From Entomohabitans teleogrylli (lineage in GTDB: Bacteria > Pseudomonadota > Gammaproteobacteria > Enterobacterales > Enterobacteriaceae), in the NCBI RefSeq assembly GCF_001484765.1, contig NZ_KQ947376.1:62001-126000 (forward strand): DNA of 64,000 nt. The letters are read 5' to 3'. The number at the start of each line of letters is the position of its first letter. Position 1 is the stretch's first letter. A model generated the notes under the pieces. The model saw only the letters and a program-made list of their open reading frames with translations. It had not been told where the DNA came from and ran no database searches. The translations under genes were made by a program, and so were the position numbers. This document shows, one piece after another, positions 23,032 through 31,428 of the stretch.

Positions 23032-24318
23032 TCAGTAGACACCGAACAGTTTTGGCAGGAACAGTGAGATAGCCGGCACGTAGGTGATGAGCAACAGTAC
23101 AATAAACAGGACACAATAGAAGGGCAGCATCGCCTTCACCACCTGTTCAATTTTCTGCTTACTGACCGCACTGGCGACGAACAGCACCGATCCTACCGGC
23201 GGCGTGATCAGGCCAATGCCCAGGTTAACCAGCATGATCATGCCGAAGTGAACCGGGTCAATGCCCAGCGCATTGGTGACGGGCAGCAGAACCGGCGTCA
23301 GGATCAGAATCAGCGGCGCCATATCCATCAGGGTGCCAATCAGCAGCAGCATAATGTTGATGCACATCAGAATGACATATTTATTGTCAGAGATGCTGGT
23401 GAATGCCTCGGTGATGCGCATCGGCAACTGCATGTAGGTCATGATGGCGCCGAACGCGGCGGCGAAGCCTATCAGAATCATAACGATAGTGACGGTCTTC
23501 ACCGTGCGGTACATCAGTTTCGGCAGTTCCGACCACTTATAATCGCGGTAGATAAACATGGTCACAAAGAATGACCACAGGCAGGCGATGGCCGCGGATT
23601 CAGTGGCGGTAAAAATACCGGACAGAATACCGCCCATGATGATGACTACCGTCATCAGTCCCCACAGTGTGTCGAGGAAGATTTTCAGCGCCTGGCGGAA
23701 GGGCACCAGTTCACCTTTCGGGTAGCCGCGGCGGTGGGCGAAGCCGACGCACATCACCATCAGTGACAGGCTCAGCAGGATCCCCGGCAGAATACCGGCG
23801 ATAAACAGCGCGGCGATAGAGACTGTGCCGCCGGTGGCCAGCGAGTAAATAACCGAGTTATGGCTGGGGGGCGTCAGAATCGCCTGTACCGAACCGCTGG
23901 CGGTTACCGCGGCGGCAAAGTCGCGCGGATAGCCTTTTTTGTCCATCTCCGGAATCATCACCGAACCGATAGAGGCGGTATCAGCGACCGACGACCCGGA
24001 AATGGCCCCGAAAAAGGTGGAGGCAACGATGTTCACCAGCGACAGTCCGCCGCGTATGAACCCCACAAAGATATAAGCAAAATTCACCAGCCGCCTGGCG
24101 ATCCCTCCTTCCGCCATAATGGCACCGGCCAGAATAAAGAATGGAATAGCCAACAGCGAAAATTTGTTAACGCCATTGGTGAGCTGAATCATGACGGCTT
24201 CGAGGGGAATATCAATATACCAGGCGCCGATGATGGCGCTGATGCCCACCGCATAGGCCACCGGTACGCCAATTGCCAGCATAATGGCAAGGGTGAAGAC
24301 CAGAATAAATGCATCCAT
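23032..24318 (-). CDS. TRAP transporter large membrane subunit (DctM type)
   Basis: This 428-residue protein has about 12 membrane segments and is the ion-coupled translocation subunit of a tripartite ATP-independent periplasmic transporter. Family features include PFFILAGAIMAEGGIARRLVNFA, GAISGSSVADTASIGSVMIPEM and the C-terminal NLGIGLITPPVG. It is the last gene of a dctP-dctQ-dctM operon (separate Q and M subunits). Substrate is decided by the binding protein. Confidence 0.92.
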   Translation of the reverse strand: MDAFILVFTLAIMLAIGVPVAYAVGISAIIGAWYIDIPLEAVMIQLTNGVNKFSLLAIPFFILAGAIMAEGGIARRLVNFAYIFVGFIRGGLSLVNIVASTFFGAISGSSVADTASIGSVMIPEMDKKGYPRDFAAAVTASGSVQAILTPPSHNSVIYSLATGGTVSIAALFIAGILPGILLSLSLMVMCVGFAHRRGYPKGELVPFRQALKIFLDTLWGLMTVVIIMGGILSGIFTATESAAIACLWSFFVTMFIYRDYKWSELPKLMYRTVKTVTIVMILIGFAAAFGAIMTYMQLPMRITEAFTSISDNKYVILMCINIMLLLIGTLMDMAPLILILTPVLLPVTNALGIDPVHFGMIMLVNLGIGLITPPVGSVLFVASAVSKQKIEQVVKAMLPFYCVLFIVLLLITYVPAISLFLPKLFGVY

Positions 24319-24353
24319 ATGCTTTCCTTACTGAACGGTTCGGTTCCTGATAA

Positions 24354-24863
24354 TTAATGAGAAGAACCCAACATGACCACCGGCCGCTGGTATTGCGATC
24401 CCAGAAACAGTTTTTCAATAATAAAAAGAATCGTAACGGCTGAGCCTATTGGCAAAGGAAGGTAGTTTTGCCCGGCGCTAAGTGCGGGAAATTCCGCGAC
24501 CGGCTGGTCCCAGAGTTCCATACACAAATTGGTGCCGTACCAGAAAATAAAGATACTGATTGCCATAAGCATCAGATCGGCCAGTACCGAGCAGTATTTC
24601 TGCATCGATTCCGGGAGCCGGTCGGTCACCATGGTCACGGCTATATGAGAACCCGCGCGGTAGCTGACCGCGGCGCCGACGAACGTAAAGGTCACCATAC
24701 ACAGAATGGCGATCGGCTCCGGCCAGGATAAGGCGCTGTTGAGAATATAGCGAGCAAATATTCCGACCGGGATGACAGCTACCATAAACAGTAATGCCAG
24801 CCCTGCCAGCCACATTGAAATCCGGTAGATGACATCCATCACTAACGAGTAGCGTTCACCCAT
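24354..24863 (-). CDS. TRAP transporter small membrane subunit (DctQ type)
   Basis: This 169-residue protein has four predicted membrane segments and the DctQ core (VIPVGIFARYILNSALSWPEPIAILCMVTFTFVGAAVSYRAGSHI). AGGG lies eight bases before the ATG at 24863. A TTG at 24896 opens the same frame but has no ribosome site. It is 35 bases upstream of the dctM start. Confidence 0.88.
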   Translation of the reverse strand: MGERYSLVMDVIYRISMWLAGLALLFMVAVIPVGIFARYILNSALSWPEPIAILCMVTFTFVGAAVSYRAGSHIAVTMVTDRLPESMQKYCSVLADLMLMAISIFIFWYGTNLCMELWDQPVAEFPALSAGQNYLPLPIGSAVTILFIIEKLFLGSQYQRPVVMLGSSH

Positions 24864-24920
24864 AATTTCAACCCTGATTAAATTTAACGAGGGCAATTTT
24901 GCAATTGCCCTGCGGGGAAG

Positions 24921-25898
24921 TTATTTGACGTCCTGGATTTTCTGAATTAATTCCAGGTGATCTTTACCGTATTTATCACGCACTGACTGAGTGGCTTTGA
25001 AGAAGAAATCGGTGTCGATATCATGGAATTGAACGCCACTGGCGCGCATGGTTTCCAGCGACTTCTCGTTATATTCCGCCCACAGTTGGCGTTGTTCGTC
25101 CTGGGCTTCTTTCGCCAGCTTGAGAATCAGCTCCTGATCTTCTTTTTCCAGCTTGTCCCACTTCGCTTTCGAAAACAGGAAAACTTCGGGAATAATCAGG
25201 TGGCGGCTCCAGGTATAGTTTTTGGCGACCGGCAGGTAGTTATGGGCAACATAGGTCGGCGGGTTGTTCTCGGTGCCGTCAATTACGCCGGTTTGCAGGC
25301 CGCTGAATACTTCGCTGGATCCCATCGCGACCGAGTTGGCGCCCATGGCTTTCAGCGTATCCAGCGATACCGGGCTGGGCTGAACGCGGATTTTCATGCC
25401 TTTCAGATCTTCGGGTTTCGCCACCGGATTTTTGGTGATCAGGTTGCGGGTGCCGCCGTCCATCCAGCCGAGGAATACCAGACGGGATTTACTGCTGGCG
25501 GTCAGACGATCGCCGATTTCTTTACCGACCATGCCATCAAGCACTTTGTGCATGTGTTCTTCATCGCGGAAGATATAGGGCAGGGTAAAGACGTTAACAT
25601 CGGGGAGTATCGCCGCGACCGGCGACATTGAAACGCGAATAATGTCGATGGCGCCTAACTGGGCCTGTTCAATCATCTGTTTCTCATCGCCCAGCACGCC
25701 GCCGGGGAAGGTTTTGATATCCAGACGACCGTTAGTGGCGGCAGAGAGCTTTTCGCCCATGTGCTGCATGGCGACGACGTTAGGGTAATCTGCGGGATGA
25801 ACATCTGCTGCACGAAACGTTTGCGCCAGAGATGTATGACAAGTCAACATTAAAGCGGAGCCAATGCACAAACTGAACAGCGTTTTGGTAAGCTTCAT
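24921..25898 (-). CDS. TRAP transporter periplasmic binding protein (DctP type), sugar-acid subgroup
   Basis: This 325-residue protein has a signal peptide (residues 1-25, cut after SLA) and the DctP fold. The substrate-carboxylate arginine is in LKGMKIRVQPSP, and the ligand-pocket block is TGVIDGTENNPPTYV. These features resemble YiaO and uronate-binding TRAP proteins more than C4-dicarboxylate DctP, so a sugar acid such as a uronate is a reasonable inference. GGAGAAGAG precedes ATG 25898. It is the first gene of the operon. No metabolic gene accompanies it. Confidence 0.88.
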   Translation of the reverse strand: MKLTKTLFSLCIGSALMLTCHTSLAQTFRAADVHPADYPNVVAMQHMGEKLSAATNGRLDIKTFPGGVLGDEKQMIEQAQLGAIDIIRVSMSPVAAILPDVNVFTLPYIFRDEEHMHKVLDGMVGKEIGDRLTASSKSRLVFLGWMDGGTRNLITKNPVAKPEDLKGMKIRVQPSPVSLDTLKAMGANSVAMGSSEVFSGLQTGVIDGTENNPPTYVAHNYLPVAKNYTWSRHLIIPEVFLFSKAKWDKLEKEDQELILKLAKEAQDEQRQLWAEYNEKSLETMRASGVQFHDIDTDFFFKATQSVRDKYGKDHLELIQKIQDVK

Positions 25899-26540
25899 CA
25901 CTCTTCTCCAGAGATATTGGTCTAAATCCAAAAGTTATAATGGCGTACTAAAACTGCTTCTTTCCATGTGGACAGACAAGAATCAAAAGATATGTTACTG
26001 CTTGTTCGGATTAACCTTAACCTGTCATACAACTAATTACGATGACCCTCTTCACAAAAACTGAATTCATAGAATTACAAAGGCAGACAATTAAGCCCGG
26101 TCATAATGGATTTATCTTATCTGGTGCGCTGGATAGCCCACTGGCAGGCAATTATGTCGTACAAAAAGCGCCGCCACGCTTATTACCCGGGCAGGCGCAA
26201 ATGACCGGTACGCAACGTTATCCCGCTATCCGCTTTTTATTCCACACTTATTTTCAGGATAAGTGGTTATCTCTGCCTGATACCCAGAGAATCGCGCTGT
26301 GTATAACATTATATTCTGCCAAATAGTGGCATTTTCTGATTATCGCGGATTGGTATACCGATTTTTTAGTGTGATGATGTCGCCGCGATCCTGACAGCGA
26401 TAAAACACGGTTTTTATATACAGAGCAGTGGTTGCCGGTCGGTAAGGGGAATAAAAAGGCCCCGTATTGAGTCGGGGCCCTGGCAGGCAAATATCAGGCT
26501 GGCGGAGCCAGTCAGGGTAATGACGCGAACCGGTGTGCTA
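25899..26540. promoter_or_regulatory. Control region of the TRAP operon, with unassigned DNA up to gdhA
   Basis: About 640 bases without a convincing gene. The half next to dctP is AT-rich and should contain its promoter. TGT-CAT-ACA at 26023-26031 fits the TGT-N3-ACA pattern of GntR-family (FCD) operators, but no regulator gene is adjacent. A 94-codon plus-strand frame at 26042-26326 has no ribosome site and no recognisable features and is probably not real. Confidence 0.4.
26451..26480 (-). terminator. gdhA terminator
   Basis: On the minus strand GGCCCCG-ACTCAATA-CGGGGCC is followed by TTTTTAT. It lies 61 bases beyond the gdhA stop. Confidence 0.88.
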
Positions 26541-27884
26541 TCAGATCACGCCCTGCGCCAGCATCGCATCGGCCACTTTGACAAAACCGGCGATATTGGC
26601 ACCGCGGACATAGTGGGTCTGTTTGTCTTCACCGCCGTAATTTACGCAGGCTTCGTGAATATCCAGCATGATGTGATGTAAGCGCGCGTCGACCTTCTCG
26701 GCTTTCCAGCCCATGCGTGCGGCGTTCTGCGCCATCTCCAGTCCGGAAGTCGCCACTCCGCCAGCGTTAGCCGCTTTACCCGGGGCAAACAGGACGCCGG
26801 CTTCGAGGAACATATCGGTCGCTTCGATGGTGGTCGGCATGTTGGCGCCTTCGGCCACCGCTTTAACGCCATTTTCAATCAGCATCCGCGCGGCGTCGAC
26901 GTCCAGCTCATTCTGGGTGGCGCAGGGCAGGGCGATATCAACAGGTACACACCACGGCTGCTTACCCTCCAGGTAGGTCAGACCAAACTCGCGGGCATAG
27001 TCGGCGACGCGGCCATCGCGGCTGGCTTTGATTTCGCACAGGCGCGCCAGTTTTTCGCTGGTAAAGCCGGCTTCATCGACCACTGTCCCGTTCGAATCAG
27101 AGGCGGTGATCACGCGAGCGCCGAACTCCATGGCTTTCTCAATGGCGTACTGAGCCACGTTACCGGAACCCGATACCGCGACGCGCAACCCTTCCATTCC
27201 CAGACCGTGGCGCTTGAGCATGGCGTTGGTGAAGTAAATCAACCCATAGCCGGTAGCTTCCGGACGGATCAGGCTACCACCAAATGACAACCCTTTGCCG
27301 GTAAAGACGCAGGCGGTGTTGTTGGAGAGCTTTTTCATCATCCCGGCCATGTAGCCAACCTCACGGCCGCCGACGCCGATATCCCCGGCGGGAACGTCGG
27401 TATCTGCGCCCAGGTGGCGATACAGTTCGGTGACCAGCGCCTGGCAGAAGCGCATTACTTCGCCTTCGCTCTTACCTTTTGGATCAAAATCGCTGCCGCC
27501 TTTACCGCCGCCCATTGGCAGGGTGGTGAGGGCATTTTTAAAGGTTTGCTCAAAGCCGAGGAACTTAAGGATGGAGAGGTTTACTGAAGGGTGGAAACGC
27601 ATACCGCCTTTAAAAGGGCCGATAGCGGAACTGAACTGTACCCGCCAGGCCCGATTTACCTGAACCTGATTGCGGTCATCGACCCATGCTACCCGGAACT
27701 GAATCACTCGCTCCGGTTCTACCAGTCGTTCCAGCAGCGCGTTCTGGCGGTAGCGCGGGTTCTGTTCCAGGAAGGGCCACAGCGTGGTCATCACTTCCCG
27801 TACCGCCTGAGCAAATTCGGGTTGATAGGGGTCGCGCTGCTTTACGTTGGCAAGAAACTGCTCCAGAGATAAAGACTGTTCCAT
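26541..27884 (-). CDS. gdhA: NADP-specific glutamate dehydrogenase
   Basis: This 447-residue enzyme makes glutamate from 2-oxoglutarate and ammonia with NADPH. It has the same length as E. coli GdhA. The catalytic lysine block is LPMGGGKGGSDFDPKGKSE, and the nucleotide-binding motif is AVSGSGNVAQYA. Family signature residues are conserved throughout. Monocistronic, with its own terminator. Confidence 0.97.
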   Translation of the reverse strand: MEQSLSLEQFLANVKQRDPYQPEFAQAVREVMTTLWPFLEQNPRYRQNALLERLVEPERVIQFRVAWVDDRNQVQVNRAWRVQFSSAIGPFKGGMRFHPSVNLSILKFLGFEQTFKNALTTLPMGGGKGGSDFDPKGKSEGEVMRFCQALVTELYRHLGADTDVPAGDIGVGGREVGYMAGMMKKLSNNTACVFTGKGLSFGGSLIRPEATGYGLIYFTNAMLKRHGLGMEGLRVAVSGSGNVAQYAIEKAMEFGARVITASDSNGTVVDEAGFTSEKLARLCEIKASRDGRVADYAREFGLTYLEGKQPWCVPVDIALPCATQNELDVDAARMLIENGVKAVAEGANMPTTIEATDMFLEAGVLFAPGKAANAGGVATSGLEMAQNAARMGWKAEKVDARLHHIMLDIHEACVNYGGEDKQTHYVRGANIAGFVKVADAMLAQGVI

Positions 27885-28211
27885 AGAACATTGGCTCCTG
27901 TTCGTTGATAACTTTTATTTATGATGAAGTGTGTATCAGACGTGCACTAAATGGTTATGACCCTGATAAAACGCTGCCTGATCGTTTGCGTTTTGACTAT
28001 ATCACCAGCAATTACCCGTCAGGCAAGCGAAAATTATCCCAGGGAGGAAGATTATTAAAAAACATCATAAGATTTTCTTATGAAGAAATGATTCGAATGT
28101 AACACACTGGCAGATACCGCTGTGTCCATTGATTTACTACACTCAATGTTAACAGAGGCAGGATATCGTGCTGGGCAATGAGTGATCCAGGTCACTCTTT
28201 ATGGAGGGGAA
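27885..28211. promoter_or_regulatory. Divergent region between gdhA and ynjH
   Basis: 327 bases hold the gdhA promoter and probably that of ynjH. A 65-codon frame at 27905-28102 has no ribosome site and no recognisable features. The segment GTGATCCAGGTCACT at 28182-28196 is an inverted repeat (GTGA-N7-TCAC) just upstream of the ynjH ribosome site. Confidence 0.4.
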
Positions 28212-28499
28212 ATGGCGATGGCGCCAGTCAGGTTATGGGGAGTCGTGGGCGCGCTGCTGTGCTTCAGCGCCCCGCTATTTGCACAACAGCGAGCGGCGGA
28301 TGTGGAGGTTTCTGTTCCCCCGCAGGTCTTTACCACGCAGCGCCAGGCCGCGACTCCGTGCGCCAGTTGCTGTGTTTATGAAGACCGGCAATACAGCGAG
28401 GGGGCGGTGATTAATGTCGGGGAAATCCTGCTCCAGTGCCTGAGAGATGATAAAGCGGTCAGCACTCAGCCGCTGGCCTGGCGGCGGATTGAGCGATAA
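28212..28499 (+). CDS. ynjH: YnjH, small secreted DUF1496 protein
   Basis: This 95-residue exported protein matches E. coli YnjH over its second half: DVEVSVPPQVF, the ATPCASCCVYEDRQYSEGAVI cysteine cluster and LQCLRDDK. A signal peptide covers about the first 24 residues, ending AQQ or so. Function is unknown. ATGs at 28212 and 28218 are both near GGAGGGG; the first was chosen. The last 41 bases overlap nudG convergently. Confidence 0.82.
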   Translation: MAMAPVRLWGVVGALLCFSAPLFAQQRAADVEVSVPPQVFTTQRQAATPCASCCVYEDRQYSEGAVINVGEILLQCLRDDKAVSTQPLAWRRIER

Positions 28500-28875
28500 A
28501 GGCCTCCAGCAATGGAACATCCGCGGGCGCCAGCGGCCAGGCGAAAATCTGCGCCGGCGGGCACCAGATGACCTCGCTGTGGCAGTGTAGCTGGAGGGTT
28601 CCGCTGAACTCTCTGACATACCACGCGTGCAGGTTAATCAGACGCCCGGACACCTCCCGCTGGTGGCTGGCGATATAGCGTTCGGGATGGGCGCGAATGC
28701 CCAGCTCTTCATAAAGCTCACGCGCCAGCGCCTGTGGCTGGCTCTCGCCGGGCTCCACTTTGCCGCCGGGAAACTCCCAGAGGCCAGGCTGATCTCCGCC
28801 GGCAGGGCGTCTGGCAAGCAGCAGGTTACCCTGTTCTTCGATGATGGCGGCAACGACATCAATGGTCTGGTGCAT
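28459..28875 (-). CDS. nudG: NudG, CTP/pyrimidine (oxidised) nucleoside triphosphate pyrophosphatase
   Basis: This 138-residue Nudix hydrolase matches E. coli NudG, which sanitises 5-hydroxy-CTP and related nucleotides. The Nudix box reads GGKVEPGESQPQALARELYEELG, with the required GX5EX7REUXEEXG spacing. N-terminal VVAAIIEEQGNLLLARRP is the substrate face. It lies downstream of xthA on the same strand, another DNA-damage gene, as in E. coli. Confidence 0.93.
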   Translation of the reverse strand: MHQTIDVVAAIIEEQGNLLLARRPAGGDQPGLWEFPGGKVEPGESQPQALARELYEELGIRAHPERYIASHQREVSGRLINLHAWYVREFSGTLQLHCHSEVIWCPPAQIFAWPLAPADVPLLEAFIAQSAARPAAEC

Positions 28876-28937
28876 AGATTCACAGCTTTGACAGAGGCGA
28901 TAACGCCGGAGGTGGGCTTCCGACGTCGCATGGGTAA

Positions 28938-29744
28938 TCAGAAATCAAAGGCGGCCCAGACCGGCGCATGGTCGGACGGTTTTTCCATGGCGCGGATCTG
29001 GTAATCAATACCGGTCGCGACACAGCGTTGCGCCAGCGGCTGGCTGGCCAACAGCAGGTCGATACGTAGCCCACGGTTATCATCAAAGCCTTTTGAACGG
29101 TAGTCAAACCACGAAAAATGATCGCTGGTTTGCGGATTAGCGTGGCGGAAGGTATCCACCAGCCCCCAGCTTAACAGGTGTTCCATCCATTCGCGCTCTT
29201 CCGGCAGGAAGGAGCATTTCCCGGTTCGTAGCCAACGTTTGCGGTTGTCATCGCCAATGCCGATGTCCAGATCGGTCGGGCTAATGTTCATATCGCCCAT
29301 AATCAACACGGGATTTTCTCGGGAGAGCTCATTTTCCAGGTATTGCTGGAGATTGCGGTAGAAAGCGGCCTTGGCGGGGAATTTAACCGGATGGTCACGG
29401 CTTTCCCCCTGCGGGAAGTAGCCGTTAATCACTGTCAGGTTGCCCAGCGGAGAGGGAATTTCCGCGATAATCAGGCGGCGCTGGGCGTCCTCTGCGTCAT
29501 CGGGAAAACCGCGCCGCACCGTGATCGGCGTCTCTTTGGTTAACAGCGCCACGCCGTAGTGGCCTTTCTGACCGTGATAAAACACGTTATAGCCGAGTTT
29601 AGCCACCTCTTCGAGAGGAAACATGTCATCGTGGACTTTGGTTTCCTGCAGGCCAATCACATCCGGCTGGTGCTGTTCGACAATGGCTGCCAGTTGATGG
29701 GGACGAGCCCGTAGCCCGTTGATATTAAAAGAGACAAATTTCAT
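28938..29744 (-). CDS. xthA: Exodeoxyribonuclease III
   Basis: This 268-residue AP endonuclease and 3' exonuclease has the same length as E. coli XthA. Catalytic blocks are [24 protein letters not shown] (metal-binding Glu), [22 protein letters not shown] and the C-terminal [10 protein letters not shown] (catalytic His). The frame continues to 29834 but homology and size fix the ATG at 29744. RpoS control is known in E. coli but not seen directly here. Confidence 0.96.
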   Translation of the reverse strand: MKFVSFNINGLRARPHQLAAIVEQHQPDVIGLQETKVHDDMFPLEEVAKLGYNVFYHGQKGHYGVALLTKETPITVRRGFPDDAEDAQRRLIIAEIPSPLGNLTVINGYFPQGESRDHPVKFPAKAAFYRNLQQYLENELSRENPVLIMGDMNISPTDLDIGIGDDNRKRWLRTGKCSFLPEEREWMEHLLSWGLVDTFRHANPQTSDHFSWFDYRSKGFDDNRGLRIDLLLASQPLAQRCVATGIDYQIRAMEKPSDHAPVWAAFDF

Positions 29745-30619
29745 AGTCGCGATCATTTCTGCAAGGTGAATGATGGCAGGATGGTAGCAGAAAATACGCC
29801 GCAGTGCGCTGTCGGAAACCGGGGAAATTTTCACGGGTATTATTCTTTCAGGACTACGTCGGGCTATGGCTTATTTTCATCCCGCAGGTCATTGACATTT
29901 GCGATTAGCGAGCGGTTATTTTCCCATAACGTAACGGGTATAAACCGCAGCGCTAACCGTACGACTGATATCGGCGCTGTTATTTTCGGGGTAATACGTT
30001 GAGGTTGAGTATGGTAAATCATTGCTCAGCGCGGAGACATTATTCCTTGCTTCCTTATTAATTATGCGAAGAAATTATTTTCCTGAAGTGATGGTATTGG
30101 TGGTTTATTACTATTATTTATCTTCCATGAAGATGTCCACGTCATGACGAGCGGTTCAATAACGGGATAGTCTCGCCGTGCGGCGATATTCCGCCAGAAC
30201 ATCGTGCGCCGCGGAGGCGCTGTAATTAGCCCGGCGGCAGACTCGTCGCCGGCCCGGGCTGGCCCGGTATCGCTGGGGGGCAGCGCTGCGCTGATTATCC
30301 GTTGTGGCGATGGTAATTGTTCTGGTGGGGCAGATAAAAAGAAAAACCAAATATCCAGAGTATTCCTGGTTAAAACTTTCCCTGCTGTGATAATTGCGCT
30401 ACACTTTCTCCATCGTTTCTCCTGAATCACGTCGTTATCATATTATTTTGTGGACTCTGCGTGGTTTATCCTTTTTTTCTCCATAATTGCGTAGAATTTG
30501 ATTTTTATACTTTCAATGATTTACCGAGACAGTGATTAATTGACTTTAAACACCGTAAGCTTATTCCTGTCAACGCGACAAACCCTGTCGCTGAATAACT
30601 GAAAGAAAAGGACATGAAC
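29745..30619. other. Gene-free interval between xthA and spy
   Basis: About 870 bases lie where, as I recall, E. coli carries the astCADBE operon between xthA and spy. No ast gene is present. A GC-rich core at about 30150-30340 stands between AT-rich flanks and has short minus-strand frames (up to about 120 codons at 30062-30430) with proline- and arginine-rich translation that I do not recognise. It could be remnant DNA. The spy promoter should be in the last 150 bases. Confidence 0.5.
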
Positions 30620-31117
30620 ATGCGTAAATTAACTGCGATTTTTGTAGCATCTACTCTGGCCCTTGGCGCAGCTAATCTGGCGCACGCGGCAGACGCTTCG
30701 ACCACCGCGGCACCGAAAGATAATGCGGCGGGTATGGCGGGTATGCAGCACAAAGGCCCGCGCGGTCCGCATCACGAGATGATGTTTAAAGACCTCAATC
30801 TGACCGACGCCCAGAAACAGCAGGTGCGCGAAATCATGAAAGCCCAGCGCGGCGACATGCAGCCGCCGTCACAGGAAGAGCGTCGCGCTATGCACGACAT
30901 CATCGCCAGCGACAGCTTCGATCGTGCAAAAGCGGAAGCCCAGATTGACAAAATGGCCGGACAGCAAAAAGCCCGGATGCTGAAACACATGGAAACGCAG
31001 AACAAGATCTACAACATCCTGACTGCGGATCAGAAAAAACAGTTTAATGCCAATTTTGAGAAGCGCCTGACAGAACGTCCGGCACGAGGCGATAGAATGG
31101 CTCCTGCTCAGCAATAA
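30620..31117 (+). CDS. spy: Spy, periplasmic ATP-independent chaperone
   Basis: This 165-residue protein has a signal peptide (residues 1-23, cut after AHA) and the cradle-forming LTxxQ motif DLNLTDAQKQQVREIMK plus ILTADQKKQFNANFEKR near the C-terminus. Spy is induced by CpxAR and BaeSR in E. coli and prevents aggregation of periplasmic proteins. An ATG at 30614 lies only one base after AAGGA, while ATG 30620 is seven bases from it, so 30620 was chosen. E. coli Spy has 161 residues. Confidence 0.95.
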   Translation: MRKLTAIFVASTLALGAANLAHAADASTTAAPKDNAAGMAGMQHKGPRGPHHEMMFKDLNLTDAQKQQVREIMKAQRGDMQPPSQEERRAMHDIIASDSFDRAKAEAQIDKMAGQQKARMLKHMETQNKIYNILTADQKKQFNANFEKRLTERPARGDRMAPAQQ

Positions 31118-31138
31118 TTACTGAAGCGCAGAACATAA

Positions 31139-31197
31139 GACCGCCGAACCTGTCCATAAATGGCTGTTGCCGTGGGCAGGTCCGGCGGTTTTCTTTT
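31139..31197 (+). terminator. spy terminator
   Basis: ACCGCCG-A-ACCTG pairs with CAGGT-C-CGGCGGT and is followed by TTTTCTTTT. Confidence 0.82.
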
Positions 31198-31428
31198 GTC
31201 CGTCCACTGCCATAGCGCAAAATATGCCCCGCCGCTGCGTTTGTTCCCGTCGGTACCTGCCACTTGTTAGCCGTCGCGGCTTCACTACAATAGCGTTAAC
31301 ATTTCAGTGTCGGCAAAATACCGGGCGTTGACGCTGGCGCTATAGCCAGAATCTTTAGCGCGACTGGAATATCGCGTTTTTTTCGTTGCCGGGTCGCCGG
31401 CGGCAACACTCGCTAAAAAGGATCGACC
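31198..31428. promoter_or_regulatory. Upstream region of the HutF-like gene
   Basis: About 230 bases between the spy terminator and the next gene. An inverted repeat GTTGCCG / CGGCAAC lies at about 31385-31407, just before the AAGGA site at 31417-31422. No gene is seen. Confidence 0.35.

Noticed and set aside
26042-26326. 94-codon plus-strand open frame upstream of the TRAP operon
   Set aside because: No ribosome site, no recognisable motif and no terminator; treated as noncoding, though a small protein cannot be fully excluded.
30062-30430. 122-codon minus-strand open frame between xthA and spy
   Set aside because: Proline- and arginine-rich translation, no ribosome site, no family recognised, abrupt composition change within it.
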